Positions 47,058-59,660 of a stretch of DNA of 64,000 bases are shown piece after piece. Within the stretch, counting starts at the first letter, position 1. Each line of letters opens with the position of its first letter. A program made the translations under genes and the position numbers. The notes below the pieces were generated by a model. That model had not been told where the DNA came from, ran no database searches, and saw nothing but the letters and a program-made list of their open reading frames with translations. The stretch is from Epiperipatus broadwayi (lineage: Eukaryota > Onychophora > Udeonychophora > Euonychophora > Peripatidae): assembly GCA_028023455.1 (NCBI GenBank), contig JAQFVV010000049.1, positions 3,718,536 to 3,782,535 of the forward strand. The letters run 5' to 3'.

Positions 47058-48246
47058 TTAAGTCTTATCTGGTGGTTGTCTTTCTCTATTGAATAGCCTT
47101 AGTGATCGAGCACTGTATATTCCTTTTTCCTCTGTTCCCTGGGCTATGTCAAAGGCGTTATTCCCATACAGCTTTTGGATCGTGTATGGTCCTTCATAAA
47201 TGGGTTGGAACTTCTTAAATATATTTTGCGCTGGGTAACTTAGAGGGTGCACCCTCACCATGACCTTATCACCGATCCTGAATTGATTTTCCACCCCCTT
47301 GAACCTTTGCCTTCCTATTTCACCCATCCTTTCCATCTGATTACGCACTTGCTCCATGTCCCTTCTCCTATTTATTGCTTTGGTTCCCACAGGTAATCGA
47401 CCATTAAATGGGCATGGGATATGTTTCCCAAAATGTAGCCGAATGGTTTCAAAACCTGTGGACTCATTCTTTGTACAATTGACCATGTTTACTATACGTG
47501 GGGTTTCCTTCACCCACATACGATGGTCATCCGATATATATACACGAAACAGACGCCTGAGCTCTCTCATGACCCATTCACATGGGTTCGACTGAGGATT
47601 ACAGATCGATGTCAATGTGTGCTTTACTCTGTGTTTAGTGATCCATTTCTTCCACTTGCGTGATGTAAATGGTGTACCGTGATTCGATAAGATCCGAATA
47701 GGAATTCCCACCATCTTAAAATGTTGTTGCTCAAGGGCCTTAATAGTTTGCTTAGCATTGACTTGCATGACTGGATATGCAGTCACCAACTTTGAGAAGA
47801 GGTCATATGTGACCAGTAGGTACTTCTTCTTATTAAAAGCCGGCAATGGACCATAAAAGTCGATGGCTAATATACAGTTCAGCTGATCAGTGTATATGGG
47901 CTGTAATGATTCTACTCCTGATACATTAGGGGGTTTAGTTCGAGCGCAGGTGTCACACATTCTAATAACACTGACAATGTCATCATGCATTCCTGGCCAG
48001 TAGAACCAATGTCTAAGGCAACTTTCCACTTTGTTTCTCCCATAGTGCCCATATGTTTCATGGACATACTGAATGGTCTGTTTTCTCAAGGCCCTGGGCA
48101 TGACAATGTGTGTCTGCTTCCTTCGCTTCAGCATCCATTGCAAGAGTCCTCCCTTCATGCAGAAGTGGTTTCAGTCCTGCCACAGGGTGTTTCCCTTTAT
48201 CTCTGATACAGATTGATGCCATAAATGTTCTATCAATTGTCTGCAC
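47058..48246 (-). pseudogene. Integrase of the gypsy-type element
   Basis: The main frame (48158-47058, 366 codons) has the zinc-binding HHCC domain (His33, His38, Cys68, Cys71), then the core: Asp100 in LAIDFYGPLP, position 159 in ILSNHGTPF, and Glu194 in NPCEWVMREL. The family has Asp where this copy has Asn159, so the DDE triad is broken. The C-terminal part contains the usual GDKVMVRVHP and KFQPIYEGPYTI segments. The start of the domain (ICIRDKGKHPVAGLKP) is in another frame at 48246-48165, so a frameshift lies near 48165. It would insert the cDNA into host DNA if intact. Confidence 0.9.
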
Positions 48247-48272
48247 TCCCGATCCTTCCTTTGGTGTTCCTT

Positions 48273-49460
48273 TTAATTATGCATTTCACTTGCTATCTTG
48301 GGTTTTCCATCCATCTCAGTAACTGTGATGTATGCCCCATCACATTTCATGTGTTGACTCGTTGCTATTGGGTACTGACTAAGCATATCGGCCACAACAT
48401 TCTCCATCCCACGGCAATACACTACCTTGTAGTTAAACTCTTGTAGGAACAAGCTCCATCTCAACAACCTATTGTTAGCCAGAAAACTGTTATTTAAGAA
48501 CTCAAGGCTGCAGTGATCAGTCAATACCACAATGTCTGATCCAACCAAGTATTGCCGGAATTTTTTGAACGCCCATATTACCGCGAGAGCCTCCTTCTCT
48601 GTAATGGTATAATTAAGTTCCGGGCCTTTCAGCAACTAGCTAATAAAACAAAGGACTCTGTGTTGACCTCCTTCCTGTATTTGGAACATTGTGGCTCCTA
48701 ATGCAAACCCGCTACTATCAGTTTGTATGAAAAAAGTCTTGCTGGAGTCCGGGTATGCCAATGTAACTGTTTCCAAAAAGCCTGCCTTTACTCTCTGAAA
48801 GCTCTGTTCTTGTTGTTCACCCCATGTCCATGGTGTTTCCCTTTTCAGCAAATGTAATAGTGGCTCCATATCCAATGAGAACCCTCTATAAAACTGATTA
48901 TAGAAGTTACATAAACCCAGAAATGATTTAATGTGTTTTCTGTTCTGAGGAGTTGGAAATTCCTGGATGGCCTCGATCTTCTCTGGGTTTGGTACTATCC
49001 CTTTCTCACTAATGATATCGCCCAGGAACTTGACTTCCATTGTCATTATGTGACTTTTGTTTATATTAATCCTGATGTCTTTGCCTTTACATTCCTCCAA
49101 GAAGCCTTCTACATGTTTGAAATGTTCTTCGATATTCTCAGACGCGATGACAATGTCGTCCACATATATCATGATGAAGCTCTTTATTTTATCATCTAAT
49201 ACTTGATCCAAACATCAGACAAGCTCTGCTTCACTATTTCTCAATCCGAACGGAATCCTATTAAAGTTGTATGCATGTCCATCATATCTAAATGCCGTGT
49301 ATTTCCTATCTTTAGGATGTAGCTTGATCTGCCAGTAGCTGGCCGTCAAATCGAACGTCGAAAATACCCCTTTTCCTTTAAATCTTGTGAGTACCTCGCT
49401 TATAGGGGATGGAGCATTAATGTCCGGAATAGTTATCTTATTCAGGTGCCATGCATCCAA
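48273..49460 (-). pseudogene. Reverse transcriptase and RNase H of the gypsy-type element
   Basis: One frame is broken by stops near 49212 and at 48636. The segment 49460-49215 has LNKITIPDINAP and the RT motif A FSTFDLTASYWQI, then RIPFGLRNSEAE. The segment 49211-48636 has the catalytic YVDD at residues 16-19, KFLGDIISEKGI, SFLGLCNFYNQF, and the start of RNase H (TDSSGFALGATMFQ). The segment 48635-48273 continues RNase H with ITEKEALAVIWAFKKFRQYL, LTDHCSLEFL and the C-terminal NVVADMLSQYP. Catalytic residues are largely retained although the frame is interrupted. Confidence 0.92.
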
Positions 49461-49466
49461 ACATAA

Positions 49467-50342
49467 TCAGATCATAATAGGATTATTAAATGGTGATGAA
49501 CATTTTGAGATAACCCCCCATTTTAGCATCATATCTATCTGTGCCTCAACTTCTTGCTTATATTGGTATGGTATCGCATAAGCATGAGCCCAATATGGCT
49601 GGTCCTCCATAAGTCTTATCCGATGTTCATAACCTTGAATGATTCCCGGGACCTCTGAGAATACCACACTATTCCTTGTGAGAATCTTCCTCAGCCTATC
49701 CCTCTGGTCATTATCTATCAACGTCGATTCACCCACTATATGTTCCCACTCTATCCACATCAATGCATTCTGTGCAAGCATTTCTCCCTGATAAACCCCT
49801 CTATCATCTTGGTTTTTTTTCACAAAGTTTAGCCATGTGCCATTTATCTCAGTATAGCCCTGTTTATAGTTCAGTATGCATCCCACCTTGTGCATGAAAT
49901 TGGAACCTAACACAATGTCATGGATCAACCCATCCAAGATCAGCAATACATTGTCAAACTTTTCTCCTGCAATATCTATCCTTATGTAGACCTGTTGGGA
50001 CTCCAGCTTTACCCCTTTTCCGTTCGCCAACAGTACCTGAACTGAATTTAATGGCAGCATCATGAGTTCTGCGCCGCCATCCTTTAACCTGCCAAATGTT
50101 TCCTGAGACATAACAGAGATCTGACTTCCTGAATCGAATAGTGCATTGACCACAAGTCCTTCCACCTCAATCATTAATTTTGGACATTTCTGAAGAGCCA
50201 TTTCCAATGTTTCTCTATCTCCTCCATAACCTAGGTTTGCTACTTGTACCTGCTGCTGTTTTTCCCTCCCTTTGGCCTCTGGAAGCTCTACTCGGTCTCT
50301 ACTGTGGTCCAATGTGATCAACAGTTCCGCCATTTGTTCCAC
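49467..50342 (-). pseudogene. Protease and N-terminal RT of the gypsy-type element
   Basis: This 291-codon open segment has a retroviral-type aspartic protease with ALFDSGSQISVM (active-site Asp70-Ser-Gly), followed by DGLIHDIVLGSNFM. After a linker come the RT fingers: HRIRLMEDQPYWAHAYAIPY, IDMMLKWGVISKCSSPFNNP. It ends at a stop just before RT motif A, in the same frame as the downstream RT, so a single nonsense change separates them. The protease would process the gag-pol polyprotein. Confidence 0.9.
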
Positions 50343-50344
50343 TG

Positions 50345-51462
50345 ACTCCTACTCTCTGTACTGATTAGAGTTCATTCTATATCCCTTGGAAACCCGGGCC
50401 TAATTATCCGGAGTATTTGCATCTCAGATAATGGATTTGCAGTGATCATTCATAACTTAGCCACTTGATGATGGAAGAATGTTATAAATGATTCCTCCGG
50501 TCTCCATTTATCCTGTTTTATCCAATGCAACATATCTTCTTGGAGTTCCTCACTCCAATAACTGGTATTCAATGCTTTATGATATCCTGCAAATGTGATG
50601 GGTTTCTGGAACAGAGAGTTCCATCAGACTTGAGATTTACCCTGCAAATGGCTGCAGTCGACTGCTATCTTGGCCTCCTTACTCATTCTACCGAATTTGA
50701 AGTACTGTTCCAGGCTGTGCAAATGCTCCATCAGGCTTTCTCCAGGGTTTCCAGCAAAGACTTGGATCTTCAAAAATTGGTGGAAGCCCACAGGATAATC
50801 CATGCAATTTCCAGATCCCAACATTCTACATTCTCCACTGGTTCTTGGTCCTATGCCCTCTATGTTGGTATTGGTGCTGCTATTGGCTGACCTCCTTATA
50901 CTCTCTTCAACTTTTGTATTTAACCCTGCTACTACCTTTGCCACCTGACTTACATTCTCCTGTATGCTCATCATCATCATTCCATGATCCTTCACTCTGA
51001 CTACGTCCACCTCTTCATCTAACTGTCTTATCTCCTTTTCTGGTCACCCTATGTCCTCCCAATCCAATCTTTCTGACTCTCTACCTCTGTCCTCAACTAT
51101 TTCTGATTCCTAATATGTACATGGCCCCATACGCCTTTGTTCATCCCTCTTAATCTCTTGGTGAAATCAATCCCATGTGTCCTTAGCCTTTGATTGCTGG
51201 ATGACCTCATTTCTCATTTCTTCCCTGACTTCAGCCACTCTTTCCCGGTTGTCTGTTTCTACCTTTACCATCCATTCTTCTATTCTTCTCTTTTGTCTAT
51301 CCACGAATTCTTCATGAATTGTTCTTGCTCCACCCTCATTTGATTTAACATATCCATGATATTACCATAGGCTATTGTATCCTTTACTTTCATCTCCTCT
51401 TCATTTCCTTCTTTTACTTCCTTTTCTTGACGTTCCATTTTGGCTTGAGCCCTTGTACGCAT
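50345..51462 (-). pseudogene. gag of the gypsy-type element
   Basis: A possible start is the ATG at 51462 (MRTRAQAKMERQEKE), a charged N-terminus that ends at 51280. The capsid-like part is in another frame (51010 onward): VFAGNPGESLMEHLHSLEQY, then WNSLFQKPI, SYWSEELQEDMLHWIKQDKW and ESFITFFHHQVAKL. This matches the retrotransposon gag family. Several stops interrupt it, two of them at positions where the family has Trp (TGG to TGA). No zinc knuckle was seen before the protease segment. It would form the particle that packages element RNA. Confidence 0.8.
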
Positions 51463-52738
51463 AAATATGATTTTTATTTAGCCCTTCTTTATATCTGGAA
51501 TGATTATTACTACTATTGACCTCTTCTGACTCGACTTATACCCAACTTCTTTTGACTGACTTTATGTTTTCACTTTGATTAACTTTAGTATCTGTATTAT
51601 TTATCGATTAGCATTCAGATTGCTAGCCAACCCAAACATCTGCATCTGGTTCAACCTCTTGTTTGCCTGCCTTAGATTCGCCCGACTGTCTGTCCACCTT
51701 GATGATTGTCCTCTATTTTCCCCACTCATCTACCTCTGACCCCTACACCTCAATTAAATGATGCACTTATATATTCTTTTAAATTTAACTTACTTAAATA
51801 CTATACTTGTTCCTCTGTTAACGATATACATTATAAATTCGTTTTATTTGACTGTATCTCCAACATTACCCTTCCGATATATATATTTTTCTACTCCTAT
51901 ATTTATAAAATTCGGCCACTTAATGTTACGGCTGTTTTAAGCAAGATCATACACACATATTTATATATATATATTACTTCTCTTACACATGCGACTATTC
52001 TAGAATCACACATATATATATATTTTTCACTTAACTAAAAGACGTGACAATACCTATAGTTTCTTCAATTTAACTTATACACGTGAATTCCTTTTATCAT
52101 TAAATATTTTATTTTTCCGCTTACTGGGACATGTGATTATTAATTCACACATATATCTTTCTTCATCTAACTTAGTTTTGACTATTTTAATCATTTAACC
52201 TTTATAACTACAACATTACTGAAACTGTTTCTCTATTTCTAACTTAACTATTTTATGTTTTCGTTAATTAATTACATCCAGATAATCTATTCTTTAACTT
52301 TACTGGGCTATGCGATTATTTTTTTTTCTATTATTTAGTGTAAACTTTCATGAAACTTTGTGTTATTCTCTTTCTTTTTTTTTGAAACGATTTATATTAC
52401 ATTATAGCAATCATTTGATATAATCAGTTCTTTGTTCGTTACAACTTGTCTAAATATTCTTGTCTCCGATTATATCCCTCACTGCGCATTTCAAACTTTC
52501 GTAATAATAACAAAAAATAATTCCCCCCTCTTTCTATTCTTTGTACACATTTGACATGAAATGCTCGTATACAGTATCATAAAATAAAAGCTATCCCCTT
52601 CGTCTTCGCTTCTCACCACTTTAACTTACAATGCTAATTTTATATATATTGAAAACATATATATATATATTTAGAAAATATTTACATTATCTTATGAAAT
52701 TATTTAACATGTGATTATTAATTGCGCAGAAATTTCAG
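51463..52738 (-). other. 5' untranslated region of the LTR element
   Basis: About 1.28 kb between the primer-binding site and gag. It is AT-rich with several TA runs, and no gene was recognised. Confidence 0.6.
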
Positions 52739-52756
52739 ATCCCAGACTGGCCCCCA
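52739..52756 (-). promoter_or_regulatory. Primer-binding site, tRNA-Pro-like
   Basis: On the minus strand TGGGGGCCAGTCTGGGAT starts 5 bases after the 5' LTR. It differs at three of 18 positions from the well-known tRNA-Pro primer site TGGGGGCTCGTCCGGGAT, so tRNA-Pro is the likely primer. Confidence 0.65.
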
Positions 52757-52761
52757 AAATA

Positions 52762-54502
52762 TGTAATGGGCACCTGATGATCGAAGGCTAAACTTCCCTT
52801 TTATGTGTACATAATGGGGAATTCTATAATTAAAAAATCATCCACTTTCCATTACCGCAAGCAGAGAGAAATACGGAAATAGACGAGTCTATCTCCATAT
52901 TTGACCGAACCTGTATGCTATACGGATATAGCCCCAGGTTATATTTCCCGATCAACTTTCTCCTGACTGCTGTAAGATCTGACAGAGTTACAGCGCTTGG
53001 ATGATTTATAAATTTAATAGAATCAAACATTGCACCACCAATTTCCACGTGTTAATTCAATTATAAAAAAAAAAGAATAATAGTTTTCCCACCCTAAGAC
53101 TATCCCTTTTTGGACGTGGTGAAGAATGAGACAAGACAGATTTAAATAGAAAAAAATATATTTAATAGAATAAATCAATCATAAAAAAGATCTATAAAAC
53201 ACATTAACATTAAATAAAACAGATTATGATCTATAGTGCTACGAGAAAAAGAACACATAAAAAAAACTCTTATAAATGATGGTACATTTATAAATCCTCA
53301 TTATGTGTATTTATCAAAAAAAAATTCAAGAATGTCTTTATCATTCACAAAAAGCATGTGGCCATTGTCTAAGTAAATGATGTGCACATTGAAATATATA
53401 AAAAATAATATGTATCTTTACCTAGGTTTTAGTCTCTGAATTTATCCGACGTTCTGCCGACCGCCACGTGGATTTCTCCACTTCTTTAGGAAGGACGGTC
53501 ACTCGTAGGTTAGATTTGGTTGTGTATAGCTTCTCAGTGTTAAGGCATCAAGGACAAGGCATCGAGGACAAGGCAACTAAATGAATCCACCAGCAGGCGC
53601 TATGATGGCGGTTATTACATCTTGACAAGAACCATTAGTATAGTAAGTCCGGATCGACCAGCGATCACGATGGCATTAGCCAGCCATTCTAGACGAGGCA
53701 CCGATGTTAAAAGTCATATTTGTTAACTATATCGGTTGATTATCGAAGCTGTGTTTTACCACCCTCTCAACACGAAGTCTCTCGCTCTAATCTCTCCTGA
53801 AAAACTTTTTTTTAATTAAAAAATTCCACAAGCCTTTGTCCTGCCGATCCTTTGTTTCATTTTATTTACACCTTCTTTCTTACTATGCCTTCGGCCATAT
53901 GTAAATTGGTTTTACCCACTCTCTTGGAACTATGTACCTTTATTTATTTCAATATTCTTAATTTTAATTAAACAGATTTTAAAACATGTTTTTCTTTTTT
54001 TTTTAAAAAATTTGGACAAGCATTTATTATTTCTGTCTATATCCTGCTTCAAATACACTCCATACATGCATTTTGTTCATCGTCAAATGTGTACTTTAAA
54101 AGCCAGATCCTTATCTTTTGGTCATGTCTAACTTTCTCTGTTTTGCGCGCTATTTAAGGTTTTTTTTTTTTTTTAAACTTTACTTTCTTTCAAAATCGGA
54201 TTTTAACTTGCATTTTATTTATATTTCTTTATTGCTTTATTTTTTAACATACATTTCCAATATCTCTAATTTTATATTTTAATTTCACCAAAACCTGAAC
54301 TTTGGAGGTAAAAGATAAGAATCTTTTGATTCTAATTCCCTCTCTTTTTTTAATTAGTTGAAACATTTCTTTGTTCTGTAAATTTTTCCAAGCTCACTTT
54401 TTTCTTTTTTATTTATTTTTTCTTCCAAACATAATATTTAATATTCTTTGAATGTTTAATATTTATATGTGTGACCACAGTATGTGCGATCATCATAATA
54501 TA
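52762..54502 (-). repeat. LTR (5' LTR of the minus-strand element)
   Basis: 1741 bp, collinear with 44447-46193. The outer end (CATCATAATATA) differs from the other LTR (CATCACATTACA) at three of the last 12 bases, so its terminal CA is lost. One 14-bp repeat unit fewer than the partner, plus small indels elsewhere. Confidence 0.9.
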
Positions 54503-54660
54503 TATCCAGTAAAATGACCTTAATATTAGGAACAACATTAAGGAAAAGAAAAATTACAATGATAGATAAATTATGCTAGGAAATATTTAGAAAAAATTAT
54601 AAGGATAATTATAGAAAAAATTTCATCCTACAAATTTATGATTGTATTGGTTAAGATCTA

Positions 54661-54707
54661 CAACAACAACAACAACAACAACAATAATAATAATAATAAT
54701 AATAATA

Positions 54708-54742
<35 letters not shown>

Positions 54743-54751
54743 AATGATGAT
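54661..54751 (+). repeat. Compound trinucleotide microsatellite (CAA)8(TAA)8(TGA)11
   Basis: Three perfect trinucleotide blocks in succession, followed by TAATGATGA. The blocks differ from one another by single-base steps. It may be the tail of a degraded LINE. Confidence 0.95.
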
Positions 54752-56808
54752 ATGTCCTGCATCAAGCAGTTCAATTGCAAAAAAACAAAATTGCCTGGCT
54801 TTATTTTTTTTTGATTTCTGGTAGTTTTTTGATTGAAAACTGGTATCACAATTTTGCTATCTAATCGTTAATCAAGGACAAAATTAGTGATGAAGACATC
54901 ACATGCTCTGATGCCTTCCACAAATATTATCAATTCTCGAGTCCAAAGTACAAATTCTGATCAAACTTATAAAAATGCTATCATCAACAATGTACAAATG
55001 CTCAATAGCAACAACAAAGTAATGTCAAAGATATCAACAGCTTTAAAATTCAAAGTACAATTCGTCTTAAACATTTACAAATGGCAGAAATGATGTCCAA
55101 ATATTTCATATTGATCAGGAAATTGTTTCAAGTAATATCACTGCTCCAAAGTTGAAGTCACAAATTCTAAACATACATAAATTAGTAACAATGTACACTG
55201 TTCCATAACAATAACAACATTATCTCAAAAACTTCAAAGTCAACTCCACAATTTCATAGAATTACTCTCAATGACATCACAAACTTGGACTTGAAAGTAC
55301 AACAACTCCGCATCTCTTACCCAGTTTCTTGATGCCAATATTAATGACAGATTTAACAGCATTGTACCCAAAGTCCTTTATATAACCTTTACCCTTCAGT
55401 CTCTAGTGATATCAGTCACTGATTCAAAGATATCTCAACACTGCATGCATTTACATTTACATTTAGTCAGATTGCTGACATCCAAATCTGAGACACGGTG
55501 ATTGAATTTTTTCAGTTATCTGGAGGGAGCATTATCAAAATCAAACAAAACACTTAACAACTATACACTGAAAAGAGTTGATCTAAATTAGAACAACTGC
55601 ATCACTAGGGTACTGAAAAATATACTTCAGATACCCCCATAAGATTTCCAATGAATGATGTACTCATTTGGCAAAATTACTCTATTTCAATCAATCCTTT
55701 TCACTGTTAGCCCATATCTATTCTTTATGAAAGCTATGAGTTCCAGATTCAACTGCACCTGGAGATAGATCCAAATATAATCACTACTAAATCCTTGACC
55801 AAAAAGTAATTTTGTTTTTAAGCATTCATGGCTTAAACCTCCAATGCTATATATGCAGCCAGCACAATCATCTCACAAGTCAATGCTTCAACCTACAGTA
55901 CCCACTTACATCACCAGCTGTCTCTCAATTAATTTTCAAACAAGAAAATTACTAAGTAATATCTTCCCACTCCCCAAATGACTCTGGCAACAATGGTCAT
56001 CCTGATGGTTCAACAACCTTTCAGCAACCCTCTCACATCCTTCCAGATCTACAATTTATGCCAATGGACATTATGCTCAAAATAAATCAAATACCTTACT
56101 CCCTCATCGTTGTGTATTCACAGACAACTGTACATTCCAAATCCAGCATATAGGTCAACCCTGATGATACAGCATTTATCAGATTATATTACCATCAACC
56201 AGTCCCTTCTCTGAAATGGACTTGCAGCAAACATGATAGAGATGCAATATATCGTAAAAACAAAACTTCAATGAAAATCATGGAAACAATGATGCCATGC
56301 ATGCCACCAATACCATTCCTCTCTCATCTATTCCCCAATGAAATCATAAAAGAGACTAGATGGCCCAAGAAAAATCATAAACTAAAACAATCAAAAGTAA
56401 TAACATAGATTACATATAACTTATCATTAGTCAAGCTTCAAACAAATGAATTTTCAGTCAAATTATATGTGATTCTATCCCTATTTTTGCTATGTTATGT
56501 TGTACTAAAAATTACCAATTAATGATAATTATCCATATGTACCACTGTTAATATCCGTGGACAACAAAACAATCTTATAAAATCACTTTTTGCATGACTG
56601 AACAGTTAATCATCTATGTAAACTATGTATAAAATAATCCAGTGTTATTGTAAACTATATGATTCTAATTTACATCATGTCTGATATACTAAAAATACTT
56701 TTGTAACCTTAGTAAAACTTTTGTAAAACCTATGTAACTTATTTATTGGTCAATAGAGTATATTGTTGAAACAATAATAATAACAACCATAACAACAACA
56801 ATAATAAT
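54752..56808 (+). repeat. Degenerate element with a LINE-like 3' tail
   Basis: The end (TTGTAACCTT..., GTCAATAGAGTATATTGTTG, then AAC/AAT repeats to 56808) looks like a + strand non-LTR 3' terminus. The interior has only short open pieces, none of which I can assign: one at 54887-55093, and FTDNCTFQIQHIGQP near 56115. The composition is less AT-biased and C-richer than the flanks, which suggests a decayed insertion. Confidence 0.4.
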
Positions 56809-56879
56809 CAGATGGGCATTGGGTCACCCCCATCCAGTTCAAATACTATCTACCATTAAAATACAGTCAGATATTATTT

Positions 56880-58900
56880 GTGGAGATTTCATGCTGGAGC
56901 AAATACTCACATATTTTAAAATCAAGCTTCAAAAAAATCATCTATTCAATCTATCACAACATCCATAGAACATGCCAGAAAAAAAAATCAATTTATTTCT
57001 AATACAAAAAATAGAGTTAATGCTAGTTTCATGCCATCCTGGAATAGATGGGATTCCTAAGTTTCTATATGCACATCTTAATAAATATATAGATTAGAAC
57101 ATGTCTAACCTCAAAAATTTTCTATCTAAAATCATATACAGAATGCCAGAATGCAGTCAAATATCTCTTGTACCTTTCATAAAAAAAAGAAATGGTTTCA
57201 CAATAACAAACTTACATCCAACTTCAATGACTCCCCTTGGCATCAAAATAATAGAATCACTAATAAAAGACAAAATAGAGCACTATATTATGCCAAAATA
57301 ATCAAAAATGCAATTTTTTTAAAAAAATCATTAACTGGTCAGGATGCATTTCTATGCAAAATAACAATAGAAACTGCAAGAAACAACAAAAATACAGTCT
57401 AACTGTTATTTAGATGAACACAGAGGCAGTGTTTAATATGATGTCAGTATTCTAGAACAACATAATATGCCAAAGACCTACTTATATCTACTTACTAATC
57501 TATTATTAAATTATGAAATATACATTGCTCTAAATGGCAAAATCTCATCCCCAATTATGCCTCATCAATTCTACCCATAAATATCTTTTCTTAGTGCCTT
57601 GATACTTACTGCATACATAAATTCCTTAAATAATATCATAGAAAATGAAATACCTGAAATTTACATACCCTGCCTAAACACCAAAAAACTTGTATAGTTA
57701 ACATGGATGATCTTTTAATCGTTTTCCCATACAAAAAATCACATTCTTAAACTCCTAAAACTTCATAAGTTAACATTTAAAATAAAAAAATACTGCACAG
57801 GGCACATTTTCTTTGGCAATAATATAACAAAACATTTTAAAGGCAAACCTAAAACACTCCTAGGATTGTATTTCTACCTGTGCCATTCAACAAGGTGGCC
57901 ACTTATACAAACTAGACTTAAAAATAGAACTTGTAGTCAATTCACTAACAAATCCTACTTATCATTGTATATTAAGATATCCCTTTTCAACATGCTGATC
58001 ATGATAAAAATCACATACTATACTTCAACAATACATTTACAAAACTTTTTCTAATAAAATAGACTCACTTTGCAGAAAACTCTTGTGAGGAAAAAAGGTA
58101 ATCTCAACATCCATAAGATGTCTCAAAAATTCACTCTCACATAATGGTCTAGAGTTTAACTCAACTGACACTTTCAGAATTTAAAAAAAACAATTAATAT
58201 AATATCTGCATGTGCAAAATAATTTCCATATCTATAAACAACTTATAAAATCATTCCCACAGATAAATCATCTCATATTCATAGATACCTGAAGAAATTA
58301 CTCACCCTATTAATGTCTATAAAATGTTTGGTTTTCAAACTATCTCAAAATAAATTCAAGTATTGGGAAATCCATTCACTTTTACACACTATACAAGATG
58401 ACGACAAAACTGTACTCAACACCATCAAAAATAACTTTGCCATTAAGTAAAATTCTGGTTACTTGAACCAAAATATTTTGATTTCTTACTTAAAATTAAC
58501 CTTGATTCACCACTTATTCAGCACTTCCTAAAATATAAAAGAAAACTTCCAAAATATAGATCATCTATTCCTTTTTTGGCACAAAGATCCAGAAGCACAT
58601 GATAACCTTTTTCATGTCAAGGACTTAATAACATTTGTTCGATAATGTACACATTCTTTAAAAAATAAAAATAAACATAAATTGCCTATTGACTCATTTA
58701 AGAAAGAAGTCTTTGCTGCAATCAGGATCAGTGTATTCATACTCTATGCCTTGTGGTGTTCACGATGTAAATTCATATATAACAATAACCCAAGAAGGTA
58801 TCATAACAAGTTCAAAAATAAACTGAATAGTATATATTAAAAAGACAAAAGAAGAACAAACCAAAAAACTTTTATTGATACCTGGTCTCAATTGCAGTTA
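56880..58900 (+). pseudogene. Decayed non-LTR retrotransposon (reverse transcriptase), copy 2
   Basis: Fragments in + orientation: ISLVPFIKKRNGFTITNL, MTPLGIKIIESLIKDKIEHY (57101-57301), SLTGQDAFLCKITIETARNN (near 57331), MPKTYLYLLTNLLLN, LTAYINSLNNIIENEIPEIY (near 57610), SLYIKISLFNMLIMIKITYY (57960-58020) and NQNILISYLK (near 58465). Frames change repeatedly and stops are common. The order matches the minus-strand copy at 31000-33070, so both derive from one family. The YMDD box is degenerate here (LTWMIF in the frame read). Confidence 0.7.
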
Positions 58901-59109
58901 CCTTCAAGCCTATAAGAAAAAAATCAACACTAAATATTAATAAATTTCAGATAAGGTATCACTTGCCATATACCTCAGGGGAACGGTTCATCCATTAGTG
59001 AACTTTTGCTAGCTTTGAAAACAGTATGTTATTTATATTCATAGAAATCACTAATAATATATAGACAAAAGGAATAAGTAACTTTTTTTTACTTAGTTGA
59101 ATAAAGTCA

Positions 59110-59660
59110 GATGATGATAATAATAATAGTAATAATAATTCATTTCAATTCATTTATTTAAGTACTATACAACAACATATAACCAATTACAGTTTGTATA
59201 TTAAAAAAATAAGAGCTAAATATAATGTGTATAACATAATAATAAAAATAGTAATAAACAAAAAAGTAAAAAATACATATCACAAAATTGCTTATAATCT
59301 AAATTAAATGATTAATATTATTGCAAATCTGATTGTATAAAGAGGGTAGCCTGAATAAAGAAGAAAATTTAAACACAATGGAATGACAAGCTTGAATATA
59401 ACTAACAAAAACAGTCTGAGTATCATCCTTATAAGACCTAATTATAATGATTGAAATTATATCAGATACAATAACTTATTGATTAATGATTTTATAAAGA
59501 TATTTTAGATCTCTATATTTCCATCTAGAAGAAAGATGAAGAACAACTTTCTTTTCCAGAGAAACATATTTAAAAAACTTATTAGACACTGATTGTAGTA
59601 TAAACTACGTCCTTGTTTAGAATAAGATTTCCAAATGATGCTGATGATAATAATAATAAT
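59110..59660 (-). pseudogene. LINE 3' fragment, C-terminal region
   Basis: The minus-strand frame from about 59600 to 59300 reads KFFKYVSLEKKVVLHLSSRW followed by KYRDLKYLYKIIN, one TAA, then SYIQACHSIVFKFSSLFRLP and NQICNNIN. This pattern matches C-termini of some animal non-LTR retrotransposons. The insertion is bounded by GAT/AAT trinucleotide runs at 59113-59140 and 59638-59660. The RT is absent. Confidence 0.5.

Larger units (their letters stand above)
44447..54502 (-). mobile_element. Ty3/gypsy-type LTR retrotransposon, full-length but inactivated
   Basis: Two LTRs (44447-46193 and 52762-54502) enclose gag and pol on the minus strand. The pol order is protease, RT, RNase H, integrase, as in Ty3/gypsy. 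On the minus strand the LTRs start TGTAAT and end ATTACA. A primer-binding site and a polypurine tract sit in the expected places. The LTRs differ at scattered bases and a few indels (roughly 95% identical by eye), so the insertion is not recent. Gag and pol carry several stops and frameshifts. No envelope-like gene is visible between integrase and the polypurine tract. The target lies in TA repeats, so the target duplication cannot be defined. Confidence 0.93.

Noticed and set aside
47985-48446. + strand open frames over the integrase and RNase H region
   Set aside because: Shadows of the minus-strand pol gene.
50525-50890. + strand 121-codon frame
   Set aside because: Antisense of the gag region.
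52830-53048. Minus-strand frame inside the LTR
   Set aside because: Lies wholly in LTR sequence and is disrupted in the partner LTR; no domain.
54642-54849. Open frames with poly-Met, poly-Ile or poly-Ser
   Set aside because: Translations of a trinucleotide microsatellite.
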